Source: UBA7328 sp965247965
GTDB taxonomy: Bacteria > Bacteroidota > Bacteroidia > Chitinophagales > Saprospiraceae
Assembly (NCBI GenBank): GCA_965247965.1
Contig: OZ252053.1
Location: 2,666,001 to 2,730,000 of the forward strand
Direction: 5' to 3'
Length of the DNA: 64,000 nucleotides
In this document: in pieces, positions 18,249 through 27,967 of the stretch
Numbering within the stretch: the stretch's first letter is position 1
Layout: each line of letters opens with the position of its first letter
The notes under the pieces: generated by a model
Seen by the model: the letters and a program-made list of their open reading frames with translations, nothing else
What the model was told of the DNA's origin: nothing
Databases searched by the model: none
Translations under genes and position numbers: made by a program

Positions 18249-20906
18249 ATGACACCATGTAAATATAATTTATGCTTATGCTTAGTAGCGCTCATTGCGC
18301 TATGCTCATCGGGCTGCCACCCGAAGTCAGGACAGAACTCCAAGGTGGTGCAGCCCAACGTACTCATGATCTGTATCGATGATCTGAATGATTGGGTGGG
18401 ATGTATGGGAGGTAATCCTTCAGCTCTTACTCCTAACATCGATAAGCTGGCTACACAAGGCACTCTATTTACTAATGCACACTGTCAGACCGCTTTATGC
18501 GGCCCGTCACGAGCATCTATTATGTCAGGTCTGCGTCCATCCACAACTGGTATATATGGACAGATCCGTGATAAGGATTTGAGGGCAGCATCAGAAGCTA
18601 TGAACGGCATCACCTTCTTACCTAAATATTTCGGCGAACATGGTTATAAGACAATGGGCGTCGGTAAAATCTTTCACGGACATGCTCCTGAAGGTGTGTT
18701 CCAACACTCGGGCGGAAGGGTTAAAGGATTTGGCCCTAAACCTGCTGATGGTAAAAGATATCATTGGGATAGGGAGGGCACTTCTACGGATTGGGCGGCT
18801 TTCCCTGATGTAGATGAAAAAATGCCGGATTACAAATCTGCTCAATGGGCAAAGGATCGGTTAAAAGAGAATCACGATAAACCTTTCTTCTTGACCGTTG
18901 GATTTCTAAGGCCCCATGTACCCTGGTATGTTCCCCAAAAATGGTTTGACAAGCATCCCATTGATCAAGTGCAGTTGCCGCCTTACCTCAAGGACGATAA
19001 AAACGACGTACCGGAAATTGCAGCGAGGATTGACACAGTACCCATGATGCCCACCACGGATTGGGCCATCGAAACCGGCAAGTGGAAGGACATTGTTCAA
19101 AGTTACCTGGCGAGCACAACCTTCGTCGATCACTACGTCGGAGAAGTATTACGCGCTTTGGAGCGAAGTCAGTATAAGGACAATACGATTGTTATTCTTT
19201 GGTCGGATCACGGTTATCGATTGGGAGAGAAGGGAACTTTTGCCAAACACAGTCTTTACCGGGAAGCAACGAACGTGCCGCTCATTATCAAAACTCCTAA
19301 CACCCTACCTGCCAGCCTGTCGGCAGACACGGCCGGCAGGCAGGGACGCAAAGGAGTGAAAAATGACCGCCCGGTTGAATTACTAGACATCTATCCTACT
19401 TTGTTGGATTTATGCGGACTGCCATCCAATGCAATGAATGAAGGCAAAAGTCTAAGACCGCTGTTAAACGATCCCAATGTCAAATGGGAAAAAGCAGCCA
19501 TCTCTACATTTGGACAAAACAATCATACGATTGTCACAGATCAGTACAAATATATCCGATATGAAGACGGTGAAGAAGAATTGTACGACAGGGCGGCCGA
19601 CCCTAACGAATGGACGAATCTTGCTGATAAAGCTGAAATGATTGGCATAAAGTCCGCAATAGAAAGAAATTTGCCTACGATCAATGCAGAATGGGCTAAG
19701 GCGTCATATATGCGGCACAACGAGTATTTTAGACAGAAGATGGCGGAGAAATCAAGCTGGATCCAACACACCATTGATAACTCTTCAACTGGCGCCGACG
19801 GTATCAAGTTTGGGGATATCAATAAAGACGGCCTGGTCGATTTTGTGACCGGCTGGGAGGAAGGAGGCTTTAGTAAATTATACATCAACCCGGGCTCTGA
19901 TAAGGTGAGACAAAAATGGCCTTCTGTGATCGTTGGAGAGACAAAGAATGTAGAGGATGCGGTTTTCGCGGATATGAATAATGATGGAAAGCTGGACATT
20001 GTGAGCTGCACTGAGAATGGATCGGAAAAAATATTCGTTCATTTCTGCCCGGTGGGAGATTTATTAGATGCCGAAAACTGGAAACAATTTACATTGCCCA
20101 CCTCAGATGCAGTAATGCCTTGGATGTATGCACAACCTCTACAAATCGACGGTAAGTACGGGCTCGACCTCGTAGCTGGTGGAAAAGGCAAAAATGGTCG
20201 GTTGGGATGGTTCGAAGCTCCGCAAAACAAGGAAGATTTAGGCGCTTGGAAATGGCATCCGATTTCGACGATGAGTTGGGTAATGTCGATCTTGTTCCGG
20301 GATATGGATGGCGACGGGGATGACGACATCGTAGTTACCGATCGCAAATTTGGCTTACAAGGCGCCAGATGGCTCGAAAATCCGGGAGCGGGTGAAGCAC
20401 AAAAACAAGAGTGGGAAAGTCATTTTATCGGTTGTGAAGGGTTGGAAGTAATGTTCATGACCATGATCGATGTGGACGGGGAGGGTACGGAAGAAGCCGT
20501 CGTCACAGAACGGACGAATGAGACCATAAGAATTTACAAAAGAAAGGACAATTCCGGTCGGGAATGGAGCGAACACATTATACAAGTTCCTGTAACAACA
20601 GGCCGGTGCAAGTCTGTCGAAGCGGGCGATATCAATGGCGATGGAGTACTCGATCTGGTGTTAAGCACGAATACCGGGCGCGAAAAAGAGGCAGGCATCA
20701 CATGGCTGGACGGCCATAAATTGAAAAATCCGCAACCTGCTGATTTTCAAGCGATTTCGGGAGTTCATGTTGCTAAATACGACAAGGTCGAACTGGTTGA
20801 CCTTGATCGGGATGGAGACTTGGACGTGCTCATTTGTGAAGAAAATTATGGTGAAAATAGTGAAGGGCTGGGAGTTGTTTGGTATGAGAATAGGTTGAGG
20901 GGGTGA
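18249..20906 (+). CDS. sulfatase fused to an FG-GAP/VCBS repeat module (lipoprotein)
   Basis: An 885-residue protein with a lipoprotein signal (LCSSGC). Residues about 35-500 are a type I sulfatase, iduronate-2-sulfatase-like: metal-binding DD at 44-45, the formylglycine signature C84-G-P-S-R, then KTMGVGKIFHG, GFLRPHVPWYVP, WSDHGYRLGEKG and DIYPTLLDLCGLP. Residues about 510-885 are an FG-GAP propeller with DINKDGLVD, DMNNDGKLD, DMDGDGDDD, DINGDGVLD and DLDRDGDLD calcium loops, closely similar to the protein at 5004-6269. It probably removes sulfate from a glycan at the cell surface while the propeller binds substrate. A palindromic repeat encoding LSADTAG is inserted in frame near residue 355. 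Confidence 0.92.
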   Translation: MTPCKYNLCLCLVALIALCSSGCHPKSGQNSKVVQPNVLMICIDDLNDWVGCMGGNPSALTPNIDKLATQGTLFTNAHCQTALCGPSRASIMSGLRPSTTGIYGQIRDKDLRAASEAMNGITFLPKYFGEHGYKTMGVGKIFHGHAPEGVFQHSGGRVKGFGPKPADGKRYHWDREGTSTDWAAFPDVDEKMPDYKSAQWAKDRLKENHDKPFFLTVGFLRPHVPWYVPQKWFDKHPIDQVQLPPYLKDDKNDVPEIAARIDTVPMMPTTDWAIETGKWKDIVQSYLASTTFVDHYVGEVLRALERSQYKDNTIVILWSDHGYRLGEKGTFAKHSLYREATNVPLIIKTPNTLPASLSADTAGRQGRKGVKNDRPVELLDIYPTLLDLCGLPSNAMNEGKSLRPLLNDPNVKWEKAAISTFGQNNHTIVTDQYKYIRYEDGEEELYDRAADPNEWTNLADKAEMIGIKSAIERNLPTINAEWAKASYMRHNEYFRQKMAEKSSWIQHTIDNSSTGADGIKFGDINKDGLVDFVTGWEEGGFSKLYINPGSDKVRQKWPSVIVGETKNVEDAVFADMNNDGKLDIVSCTENGSEKIFVHFCPVGDLLDAENWKQFTLPTSDAVMPWMYAQPLQIDGKYGLDLVAGGKGKNGRLGWFEAPQNKEDLGAWKWHPISTMSWVMSILFRDMDGDGDDDIVVTDRKFGLQGARWLENPGAGEAQKQEWESHFIGCEGLEVMFMTMIDVDGEGTEEAVVTERTNETIRIYKRKDNSGREWSEHIIQVPVTTGRCKSVEAGDINGDGVLDLVLSTNTGREKEAGITWLDGHKLKNPQPADFQAISGVHVAKYDKVELVDLDRDGDLDVLICEENYGENSEGLGVVWYENRLRG
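19308..19344. repeat. GC-rich palindromic repeat inserted in frame in the sulfatase gene
   Basis: Outer arms CCTGCC and GGCAGG enclose a core CCTGTCGGCAGACACGGCCG (19316-19335). Twenty of 21 core bases recur at 63941-63961. It adds about a dozen residues (ASLSADTAGRQGR) just before the conserved sulfatase segment KNDRPVELLDIYPT. Confidence 0.75.
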
Positions 20907-21156
20907 ATATCGCGCACTGCTTCACATTCTCCGGTTTCAAAGGTTTTATGGACAAGAGTGGCTAAGAAGTAAATTCTAACTTCAACCTTCCGCCCAATCC
21001 CTTATGAATTTGAAACGGCCATGCCTAATTAACGATTTCATTATTTACCATTACTTCCGGATTTCTTACTATTACATTGGAATAAGTCATTTTTTGAACA
21101 TTGTTCTTTTCCAAATTCATGGAATAATATTTCTTGAATCCAGATTTCGGGCATTC

Positions 21157-22752
21157 ATGGTTAAGCATGTCGGACATTCAAAACTTATTTTTTCGATCAT
21201 AGCAACAGTCGCCATAGCTTGCAGTGGTACACAAAAGAATCCATCTGAAAAAAGGGCCACCGCGCCCAACATCCTCTTTGCCATCGCCGATGATCAATCT
21301 TATCCGCATACGAGTATTTACGGTTTTCCGGAAATCAAAACACCCGGATTTGACCGGGTGGCCAAGAGCGGCATCCTGTTCACTAACGCTTTTGTAGCTG
21401 CTCCCCAATGCAGCCCTTCAAGAGCGGCCATTCTAACGGGCAAAAATATCTGGCAACTTGAAGAGGCAGGAACCCATGCGAGCTCATTTCCAAATAAGTT
21501 TACGGTTTTTACAGATCTGCTGGAAACTGTAGGATACAAGTTGGGATATACAGGCAAACCTTGGGGACCCGGCAATTGGGAAATTGATGGTTGGATCAGA
21601 AACCCTGTTGGGCCTGCATACAATGATAAAGAGGTAAAGGCAGTGCCAGCTTCGGGTATCAATACCAGGGATTATTTTGGAAATTTTGCGGCTTTCTTAG
21701 AAGAGAAGGAAGTGCAAAAGCCTTTTTTCTTTTGGTACGGAGGGCATGAACCGCACCGTGTATACCAATCTGGATCTGGTGTTATTTCTGGAAAACAAAT
21801 TAGCAAAGCACAAGTACCCGCATTTTTGCCCGATGCCGATGTAACAAGAAATGATGTTTTGGACTATGCCTTAGAAATTGAATACTTCGATTCGCATTTA
21901 ACAAAAATGCTTCACCTGCTCGAAGAAAAAGGTCAGCTTCGAAATACGCTCGTAGTGGTTACAGCTGATAATGGGATGCCCTTTCCTTACGCCAAAGCAA
22001 ACTTGCAGGAATATGGAACCCACGTGCCTTTGGCAATTTCCTGGCCTGATCGGATGAATTCAGGAATAAAAACAGACCAGCTTGTGAGCCTGATCGATTT
22101 GGCGCCTACTTTTCTTGAAATAGCTAGTGTGCTCGACATTCCCGAAATGACTGGAAGGAGTATCACGTCTATTTTGTATGCTGAAGCAACTGAAAAACCG
22201 GTCAGGGACTTTGTACTTACGGGCCGGGAACGCCATACCCACGCTCGCCCTGAAAATTTGGGCTACCCGGCCAGGGCGATAAGGACAAAGGAGTATTTAT
22301 TTGTAAAAAATTACCATCCCGAGCGATGGCCGGCAGGCGATCCTTTTCCTGTAACCAAAGAAAATGATGAACGCAATCTTGTAAAAGGGTTCAGGAACTT
22401 ATACCCCGGATATCATGATATCGATGATTCTCCATCCAAAACTTTTATGATGGAAAATAAAGAAGAAGAGGCGGTGAAAGAGCTTTTCAAAAATGACTTT
22501 GAAAAACGACCCGCCGAACAACTGTATGATATTACCAACGACCATGAATGCATCCATGATTTATCTGGTAATTCTGAATATGATGAAATTAGAAAAGACT
22601 TACGCGAAAAGTTAGATAGTGAACTGAAAAAACAGGGTGATCCAAGAATGTTTGGAAGTGAGATATTTGATAGCTATCCAAGATACTCCTCCATGAGAAA
22701 TTTTGACGGTTTTAGTAAAAGAGGGGAATATAATTTGAAGTATAATAATTGA
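21157..22752 (+). CDS. type I sulfatase, lipoprotein
   Basis: I prefer the ATG at 21157, which gives a lipoprotein signal (FSIIATVAIAC); the frame extends upstream to 21004 but that stretch is not signal-like. The product of about 531 residues has NILFAIADDQSYPHTSIYG (metal site), the formylglycine motif C-S-P-S-R in APQCSPSRAAILTGKN, FFFWYGGHEPHRVY, VVVTADNGMPFPYAKANLQEYGTHVPLAI and LIDLAPTFLEIASV. This is the heparan N-sulfatase-like (S1_8-type) subgroup by general pattern, though I cannot rank subfamilies by eye. It follows the sulfatase/FG-GAP gene by about 250 bases, so the two may be co-expressed for one sulfated glycan. Confidence 0.92.
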   Translation: MVKHVGHSKLIFSIIATVAIACSGTQKNPSEKRATAPNILFAIADDQSYPHTSIYGFPEIKTPGFDRVAKSGILFTNAFVAAPQCSPSRAAILTGKNIWQLEEAGTHASSFPNKFTVFTDLLETVGYKLGYTGKPWGPGNWEIDGWIRNPVGPAYNDKEVKAVPASGINTRDYFGNFAAFLEEKEVQKPFFFWYGGHEPHRVYQSGSGVISGKQISKAQVPAFLPDADVTRNDVLDYALEIEYFDSHLTKMLHLLEEKGQLRNTLVVVTADNGMPFPYAKANLQEYGTHVPLAISWPDRMNSGIKTDQLVSLIDLAPTFLEIASVLDIPEMTGRSITSILYAEATEKPVRDFVLTGRERHTHARPENLGYPARAIRTKEYLFVKNYHPERWPAGDPFPVTKENDERNLVKGFRNLYPGYHDIDDSPSKTFMMENKEEEAVKELFKNDFEKRPAEQLYDITNDHECIHDLSGNSEYDEIRKDLREKLDSELKKQGDPRMFGSEIFDSYPRYSSMRNFDGFSKRGEYNLKYNN

Positions 22753-22837
22753 GTACACTCCGAAAAGTAGATTATGGCGTATTTCCTAGACAAGGCAGTA
22801 TTCTCCACAGCCTGCCCCGACAAAATCGTCAACGATT

Positions 22838-24320
22838 GTATGTGTTTAGCGTAATTTGGATATACATATTATTTTTCGTAATATGTGTTCAAATTAGGAA
22901 ACTGCACGATGGACTTATCCATTCTTGAGTCCTTAGATAAATCAGAATTGATTGAACTTGTTCGAAAACAAGGTAAAACAATTACTGAACTCAGAGAAGA
23001 GTTGAAATTAGCTTTTGACAAAATAGTTTCCCTTGAGCGAGCCTCCAAACGACAAGCCGCACCATTCAGGATAGAAGACAAGAAAAGGAAGAAGGATAAA
23101 AAACGACCAGGCAACAAGCCCCGGCATAAAGGCTATTTTAGAAAATTTGAAGGCAAGGTGGACCAAACGGTGGATGCACCCTTAGAAAAGTGCCCAATAT
23201 GCCAGCACGATGAATTTGAACAAGTTGAGCAGGTAGAACAAATAGTGGAGGAAATCCAGGCCACCAAAAAGGTTACAAAGTTGATTACATATCAAGGGAC
23301 ATGTACCCATTGTAAAAATGTAGTGAGCAGCGACCATCCGATCAAGATCAGCAATGCTAAAGGAGCAGCAAGTACCTACATTGGCTCAATGGCAAGGAGT
23401 TTAGCTTTGGAATTGAACTATAAATACGGGTTATCAAAGCGAAAAACAGTGGCTGTGATGGAAAAGATATTCGGGATAAAAATAAGCCCCGGAGGCTTGG
23501 TACATATGGGGCACAAAGCAGCCAAAGTGCTTAAAGAACCCTATGAAGATTTAAAGCAGAGGGTGCGAACATCGGATGTCATTCATGCCGATGAAACCAG
23601 TTGGTACGTATCTGATCCAAAGTATTGGTTGTGGGTATTTGCGAATAAAAACCTGACTTTATATCATGTGATTCGATCAAGGGCAAGAGCGGTAATACAA
23701 AGCATATTAGGCGAAAACTATGCAGGAGTACTGGTGAGTGATTGTCTGAATATCTATGATGATGTAAACCAAGATCAACAAAAATGTTATTCCCATCATC
23801 TGAAGGCCATTTCAACAGCCGAACAATTTGTAGAAGATTCAGAAAAAGATAAAGTGCGGTTGGAGCAAATAAAAAGTATGTTGAAAACGGCAATGGTTAT
23901 AAAAAAGACAAAAGATAAGGTGACAGATAAACAATATCGAGCTGCTATTAAGCATCTTCAAAATCAAGCAGACGATCTAATCCCAGAATTGGAACAAATA
24001 AAAAAACAAGTAGAGGATCAAACAATCGAATTTCAGGAAAGTACCATAAAGGTTTTGAATAGATTTTCAAGACAGAAAGATCACCTATTCACATTCATGG
24101 ATTACGATCAGGTTGACGCTACAAATAACTTGGCCGAAAGACAGCTAAGGCCTGCGGTCATATCTCGAAAAATATCCTGTGGAAACAGATCTGACAAAGG
24201 TGCTGACACTTGGCAAACACTCGTGTCGTTAATGCAAACCTTTATTCAACAAGGTAAATCATTCGAGGAAATACTCACAAGATCCTATCGGCAAGCTATT
24301 ATTGCACGCTAAACACATAC
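22838..24320 (+). mobile_element. IS66-family element, single-gene (ISBst12-like) type
   Basis: Perfect 15-bp inverted repeats (GTATGTGTTTAGCGT at 22838-22852, complement at 24306-24320) are flanked by the 8-bp duplication CAACGATT (22830-22837 and 24321-24328), the duplication length typical of IS66. Only the tnpC-type transposase is present; no tnpA or tnpB. Confidence 0.93.
22909..24312 (+). CDS. IS66-family transposase (TnpC type)
   Basis: About 467 residues from the ATG at 22909; a GTG at 22885 would add eight. It has an N-terminal leucine-zipper-like coiled coil (ELIELVRKQGKTITELREELK), a zinc-binding CPIC...CTHC pair, and the DDE catalytic domain with VIHADETSWYV, VLVSDCLNIYD and DATNNLAERQLRPAV carrying the D, D and E. 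It lacks obvious lesions and may be active. Confidence 0.93.
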   Translation: MDLSILESLDKSELIELVRKQGKTITELREELKLAFDKIVSLERASKRQAAPFRIEDKKRKKDKKRPGNKPRHKGYFRKFEGKVDQTVDAPLEKCPICQHDEFEQVEQVEQIVEEIQATKKVTKLITYQGTCTHCKNVVSSDHPIKISNAKGAASTYIGSMARSLALELNYKYGLSKRKTVAVMEKIFGIKISPGGLVHMGHKAAKVLKEPYEDLKQRVRTSDVIHADETSWYVSDPKYWLWVFANKNLTLYHVIRSRARAVIQSILGENYAGVLVSDCLNIYDDVNQDQQKCYSHHLKAISTAEQFVEDSEKDKVRLEQIKSMLKTAMVIKKTKDKVTDKQYRAAIKHLQNQADDLIPELEQIKKQVEDQTIEFQESTIKVLNRFSRQKDHLFTFMDYDQVDATNNLAERQLRPAVISRKISCGNRSDKGADTWQTLVSLMQTFIQQGKSFEEILTRSYRQAIIAR

Positions 24321-24350
24321 CAACGATTTTTGAAGGTAAATTTATTTTAG

Positions 24351-25784
24351 TCATTTGAATCGAAAGTCGAGTTTAAAATCAAATAGCCAAGGTATTTTGG
24401 GATTAATTCCCTCCTGTTCCAGGATTCGAGGCAAGTTTTGGTAATGTTTTTCTATACCAAGGTTGAGATAGTCCCGATAGTAGGTGACAATGATGGTGTC
24501 GTCCTTGACTCTGAGATCACCTTCCATATTGGTAAGGATTTGTGTAGCGGTGTGTGTAGCAGTCCATTGGTTATAGGGTTTTGGTAGTTTGTTTTTCAAT
24601 TGATGTGTAGCTGCTTGTGCAATAAGAGCAAGACTTTGTTTCCCGTACCGGATATTGAGGTTAAAGGTAGAAGCACGATTCCAACCCATATCTCCTTCAA
24701 AATTGAAAAACTCTTCGATAGTCCAACGTTTTGGATAGTTTTGAGTGAGTAATTGGACTACGTTATTATCCACAGTGGATAAGAAAGCTTTGTAGGAATA
24801 ATATTGAGGTATTTCTCCTGTTCGTTGTACAATAAGTTTAAAAGGATGTGGACATGCTTTCAATTTATAATCAGTTTGCCCAATGGCATATCCTGCCCAG
24901 AGGTGCTTATAGTCCAATGAATTAAAACATTGAACAACACTTTTGGTATTAGGGACTGCCAAGAGAAGATCCATTTCGGTATTATCAACAATGTGGTTTA
25001 ATATATCGACCGTAAAATGTTCTTTATCGGCCATTATTAATGCTTTTTCAACCCCTGATTGTTTCAATAGGTCTAACAACTGTAAGGTGGCCTTTGAGCA
25101 TGTTTTGCCGCTTGATCCAACGGTAAAAGCCAATGGCTGTCCCGTTAAAGCATCGTTACAGAAGAAAGTCTGTAGCATTTTGTGAGCAGGCTCTGAAGGT
25201 CTTTTTTTCTTCTTTGGCATAACGCGCTGAGTGGACGACCGAATGCGGTGTGGATCAATAGCAAGGATATTTTGTGGATCATAATGTCCTTGCAGATTTC
25301 TGAGTTGCCTTAATGTCACTTGAAGGGATTCATATTCTGCCATCGTATGGCGGTCGAGTACCTCATGAATGGTTTCGTCAGTAACCAAAAAGGACAATCC
25401 ATTTGCCAGGGCAAAACCTTGATTGCACAGAGCATTCCTTTTCCTGACTCTGTTTTGACAAATTGCTGCTTCATTGACCAATTGTAGGCCAATACGGGCA
25501 GAAAGGTTGTGATCTTCGGGCTTATTGAAAAGTCCGCAGACCAAGTCCCAGGCTCCAAGTCGTAGATATTCCGGTATCAATAACCAGAGACCCAAATGAG
25601 TGCCTGATACCTTTCGAGCTAACATTTCGCGTATGAACCGTTCATTGTTCTGTTCGGTAACCACGATCTTCTTTTTTACCCTCTTGGTCTGCTGGGCAGT
25701 AACAGGTATTGGCTTTTGACTATCGGGATTTAGCTTATGGAGTTTTTTTTTGAAGACCATATTCCTGAATAGTCCGTTCCACAC
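24351..25784 (-). CDS. IS4-like transposase, catalytic ORF B
   Basis: A 477-residue frame with ILAIDPHRIRSS (first Asp), KALIMADKEHFTVDIL (second Asp) and the IS4-type Y-2-R-3-E signature in YPKRWTIEEFFNFEG. It overlaps ORF A by 50 bases. An A9 run (25743-25751) links the frames, but here a +1 shift, equivalent to loss of one A, is needed, giving 597 residues. That differs from the -1 arrangement of the other ISs; it could be real slippage or a mutation. Confidence 0.8.
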   Translation of the reverse strand: MWNGLFRNMVFKKKLHKLNPDSQKPIPVTAQQTKRVKKKIVVTEQNNERFIREMLARKVSGTHLGLWLLIPEYLRLGAWDLVCGLFNKPEDHNLSARIGLQLVNEAAICQNRVRKRNALCNQGFALANGLSFLVTDETIHEVLDRHTMAEYESLQVTLRQLRNLQGHYDPQNILAIDPHRIRSSTQRVMPKKKKRPSEPAHKMLQTFFCNDALTGQPLAFTVGSSGKTCSKATLQLLDLLKQSGVEKALIMADKEHFTVDILNHIVDNTEMDLLLAVPNTKSVVQCFNSLDYKHLWAGYAIGQTDYKLKACPHPFKLIVQRTGEIPQYYSYKAFLSTVDNNVVQLLTQNYPKRWTIEEFFNFEGDMGWNRASTFNLNIRYGKQSLALIAQAATHQLKNKLPKPYNQWTATHTATQILTNMEGDLRVKDDTIIVTYYRDYLNLGIEKHYQNLPRILEQEGINPKIPWLFDFKLDFRFK

Positions 25785-26145
25785 TTCGTTTACTGATTTT
25801 GATCCCCTGTTGGTTAAGCTTTTGGGCGATCACATCACTATTGGCTCGCGGATCGAGAAAACGATGTCTGATTATCTGGTGGATGACCCTATCAGAACGA
25901 ACAGTATTTTTCTTTGGGCCTCTTTTCTGATTGATCAGAGCGTCCATACCATCTTCCTTGAACTTGTTCAACAATTGGTAATACCGTTGTTCTGTATAAC
26001 CATACTTCTTGATGCTTTTCTTCACACCCTGTCCGTAAGCACCTTCTACCAGCATTAAAAATTTCAAAGAAGTAGAATCATCAGATTTAACATTGAGTTT
26101 TTCAAAATCAAGATCGGGTAGTCTCGGATTTGTATTTTTTGCCAT
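25735..26145 (-). CDS. IS4-like element ORF A, helix-turn-helix protein
   Basis: A 136-residue protein with two HTH-like stretches (KKYGYTEQRYYQLLNKFKEDG and VIAQKLNQQGIKISKRSVERTIQEYGL), as found at the N-terminus of several DDE transposases. It ends in LQKKTP, encoded across the A9 run shared with ORF B. Confidence 0.75.
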   Translation of the reverse strand: MAKNTNPRLPDLDFEKLNVKSDDSTSLKFLMLVEGAYGQGVKKSIKKYGYTEQRYYQLLNKFKEDGMDALINQKRGPKKNTVRSDRVIHQIIRHRFLDPRANSDVIAQKLNQQGIKISKRSVERTIQEYGLQKKTP

Positions 26146-26455
26146 AATAACTAAAATTAAATATGGCGTAAAATAATAATATGAAGTGTAATTACAAAGC
26201 GAATTCGTGGCTCATTTGCCCTATTCTAGAATAGAAGCTTATTAAATGGCCAATTAACAAATAGTTAACCGCCATATATTATTTTAGTGTTTAAATTGTT
26301 AGCCTAGCAGTGTCAGTAAACAGCGGACTGAGAATATTAAAATAATTGGATAGTAGAAAATCGTTGACATTCATCGTCGGGGAGGATTTTTACAACGACG
26401 AGCAGGAGGAAAAGAACAAGTTTATGTAGGTTAGAATTTAGTTCCTGACGCACTA
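26146..26455. other. non-coding remnant stretch beside the IS4-like element
   Basis: About 310 bases without a gene. It holds AT-rich sequence, the palindrome TCTAGA, and, at 26362-26419 on the plus strand, an open stretch ending SLTFIVGEDFYNDEQEEKN and two to three more codons before a stop; this may be the tail of an unrecognised gene. The last 16 bases (GTTCCTGACGCAC then TA) look like the right end of another member of the IS630/MITE family. Confidence 0.4.
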
Positions 26456-26595
26456 GTGCCTCGGGAACGAAGTCCTTGAACGTTTTAAAAGTTGCTGGTT
26501 GCCGGTTGTTTGTTGCTGGTTCCCTAACAAACAACTATCAACGAACAACAATCAACTGTTTGAATAAATGGTCACACATTTAGTTTCTGACGCAC
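26456..26595. mobile_element. 140-bp MITE of the local IS630 family (MITE1)
   Basis: Begins GTGCCTCGGGAAC and ends GTTTCTGACGCAC, bounded by TA on both sides (26454-26455, 26596-26597). It carries no gene; internal GTTGCTGGTTGCC / GTTTGTTGCTGGTT repeats are seen. The termini match those of the adjacent IS630 copy, so that transposase probably mobilised it. Confidence 0.65.
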
Positions 26596-27275
26596 TAGTG
26601 CATCGGGAACGAAGTTCTTGAACCATGAGGTTGAGCTTCGATAAATCCTTTGAATTTCCACTTATACGGTTTAAACAATAGTGTGTTGTAGAATGCAATG
26701 TAAGATTCAATTTTGGATTTCAGATCGTCCACTGATATAAAATTTCCGTTCTTAATTCTGTGCCTTTGTAGTTTTCCAAACCAGTTTTCGATAGGGTTGA
26801 GCCAGGAACAGTGTTTTGGAGTATATACAAAAAAGATGCGATGTTCGGGATTCTCTAAAAATGCTTGTCTGGAAGCTTGACTTTTTAGAATTCCCTTATA
26901 CTCTTTTGTTCCTAAGTCTCCCCTATAATCGATTTGCTGGGCTACCCAACGCACCAAAGATTCCGATTTATGTGTATTGAGTTGATCAGCAAGAAATCCG
27001 ATTTGTTTATCAATTGATACAGTTGCACAACTTTGTTTTATGAATTCTAAATAATCCTTTTCTGTACGGGTTGGATGTAATCGGTAATGGTGTATTTTTC
27101 CATTAGAAATATCCAATGCGGCCATTAAACAGGTTGTTCCGTGTCGAGTGTATTCAGATTCAATACGACGATTTCTACCCGGGCGCATCGGAGTGCTGTT
27201 TTTTCTCTCCAAGGCTTGAATACCTGTTTTTTCGTCTACACTAAAAACACGCCTATTTGGGTCTTGCCCCGCCAC
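26595..27275 (-). CDS. IS630-family transposase, catalytic ORF B (element 1)
   Basis: DDE domain with FSVDEKTGIQALERKN (D), IGFLADQLNTHKS (D) and CSWLNPIENWFGKLQRHRI (E), the classical IS630 pattern. Its upstream frame is open to the A8 run at 27382-27389, so a -1 shift from ORF A gives 432 residues. Its stop codon TAG is made by the TA target dinucleotide plus the next G, so the element itself ends without a stop. Confidence 0.87.
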   Translation of the reverse strand: MAGQDPNRRVFSVDEKTGIQALERKNSTPMRPGRNRRIESEYTRHGTTCLMAALDISNGKIHHYRLHPTRTEKDYLEFIKQSCATVSIDKQIGFLADQLNTHKSESLVRWVAQQIDYRGDLGTKEYKGILKSQASRQAFLENPEHRIFFVYTPKHCSWLNPIENWFGKLQRHRIKNGNFISVDDLKSKIESYIAFYNTLLFKPYKWKFKGFIEAQPHGSRTSFPMH

Positions 27276-27957
27276 TGCCCCTATAATTAAAGCACAAATG
27301 AACTCAACTTGTTTGCGAAATAATTCTCGGTCCTCAATATTGGGGTATAACCAATAATCTGACTTATCCGGCCTTAATTTGTTTTTTTTAAAATAGTGCC
27401 CACATAACGTGGGGAAATGCTATCCACAATTTTCCTTGCCTTTGCCACATGGGCCAACATTTCTCTTGTCCAGTAATCCATTTCAATATCATGATCCTCG
27501 GGCTTTTCACAGGCCAACCCTACAATTTGCTGCTCTTGGGCTAAGGTTATTCGTTTTGGTGCTCCACTCCTGGGCAAGTCTGATAGTACCTCCTCCTTAA
27601 TCTTGGTACGTAAAACATGATCTTTCACTCGAATGCCTTGTTCATCATGTTCTAACGCTCTTAATTCCTCTTGTCCTGATTCCCAACGCCGCCTCCACCG
27701 TCGTACTGTATTTAATGAAACTCCTAAATTTCTTGAAGTTTCATGTATACTCTTTCCTTCCATTCCTGAAACTACTATGGAAACTCGTTGTTTGTATGAA
27801 CTTGGTATATTCACCTTGTGATATTCCTTTTCTAATATATCACGCTGACGTTCGTTTACTGTTAATGGGAGGGCTGTGGGAATCCCTCTCATCTTTTTTT
27901 TGTTTTGGTGAACACAAATATATTAAAAATAGTTCTAATATTTCGTTCCCGAGGCAC
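26598..27957 (-). mobile_element. IS630-family element 1
   Basis: 16-bp inverted repeats GTGCATCGGGAACGAA / GTGCCTCGGGAACGAA (one mismatch) with TA on each side, as IS630 requires. It contains two frames joined by a -1 slip site. The right TA (27958-27959) is shared with the next element. Confidence 0.85.
27374..27892 (-). CDS. IS630-family ORF A (element 1), helix-turn-helix part
   Basis: 172 residues with the winged-helix/HTH region ISIVVSGMEGKSIHETSRNLG followed by SLNTVRRWRRRWESG and a second domain ending RYVGTILKKTN. The terminal AAA AAA codons are the slip site (T8 on the plus strand at 27382-27389). Confidence 0.82.
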   Translation of the reverse strand: MRGIPTALPLTVNERQRDILEKEYHKVNIPSSYKQRVSIVVSGMEGKSIHETSRNLGVSLNTVRRWRRRWESGQEELRALEHDEQGIRVKDHVLRTKIKEEVLSDLPRSGAPKRITLAQEQQIVGLACEKPEDHDIEMDYWTREMLAHVAKARKIVDSISPRYVGTILKKTN

Positions 27958-27967
27958 TAGTGTTCAG

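Larger units (their letters stand above)
24351..26145 (-). mobile_element. IS4-superfamily element (ends not resolved)
   Basis: Two overlapping minus-strand transposase frames occupy this span. I could not find convincing terminal repeats. A weak inverted similarity (TTTATTTTAGTCATT near 24340 and TTAATTTTAGTTATT as complement near 26150) may be the ends, so the borders given are those of the coding frames. Confidence 0.7.

Noticed and set aside
22771..26385. Inverted similarity around GTCAACGATTTT near 22826/24321 and 26352 as ends of one large composite element
   Set aside because: Similarity is limited to about 15 bases with gaps and no target duplication; not enough to claim a transposon.
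26337..26534. 65-codon minus-strand frame
   Set aside because: Runs across a MITE boundary and is made of repeat sequence.
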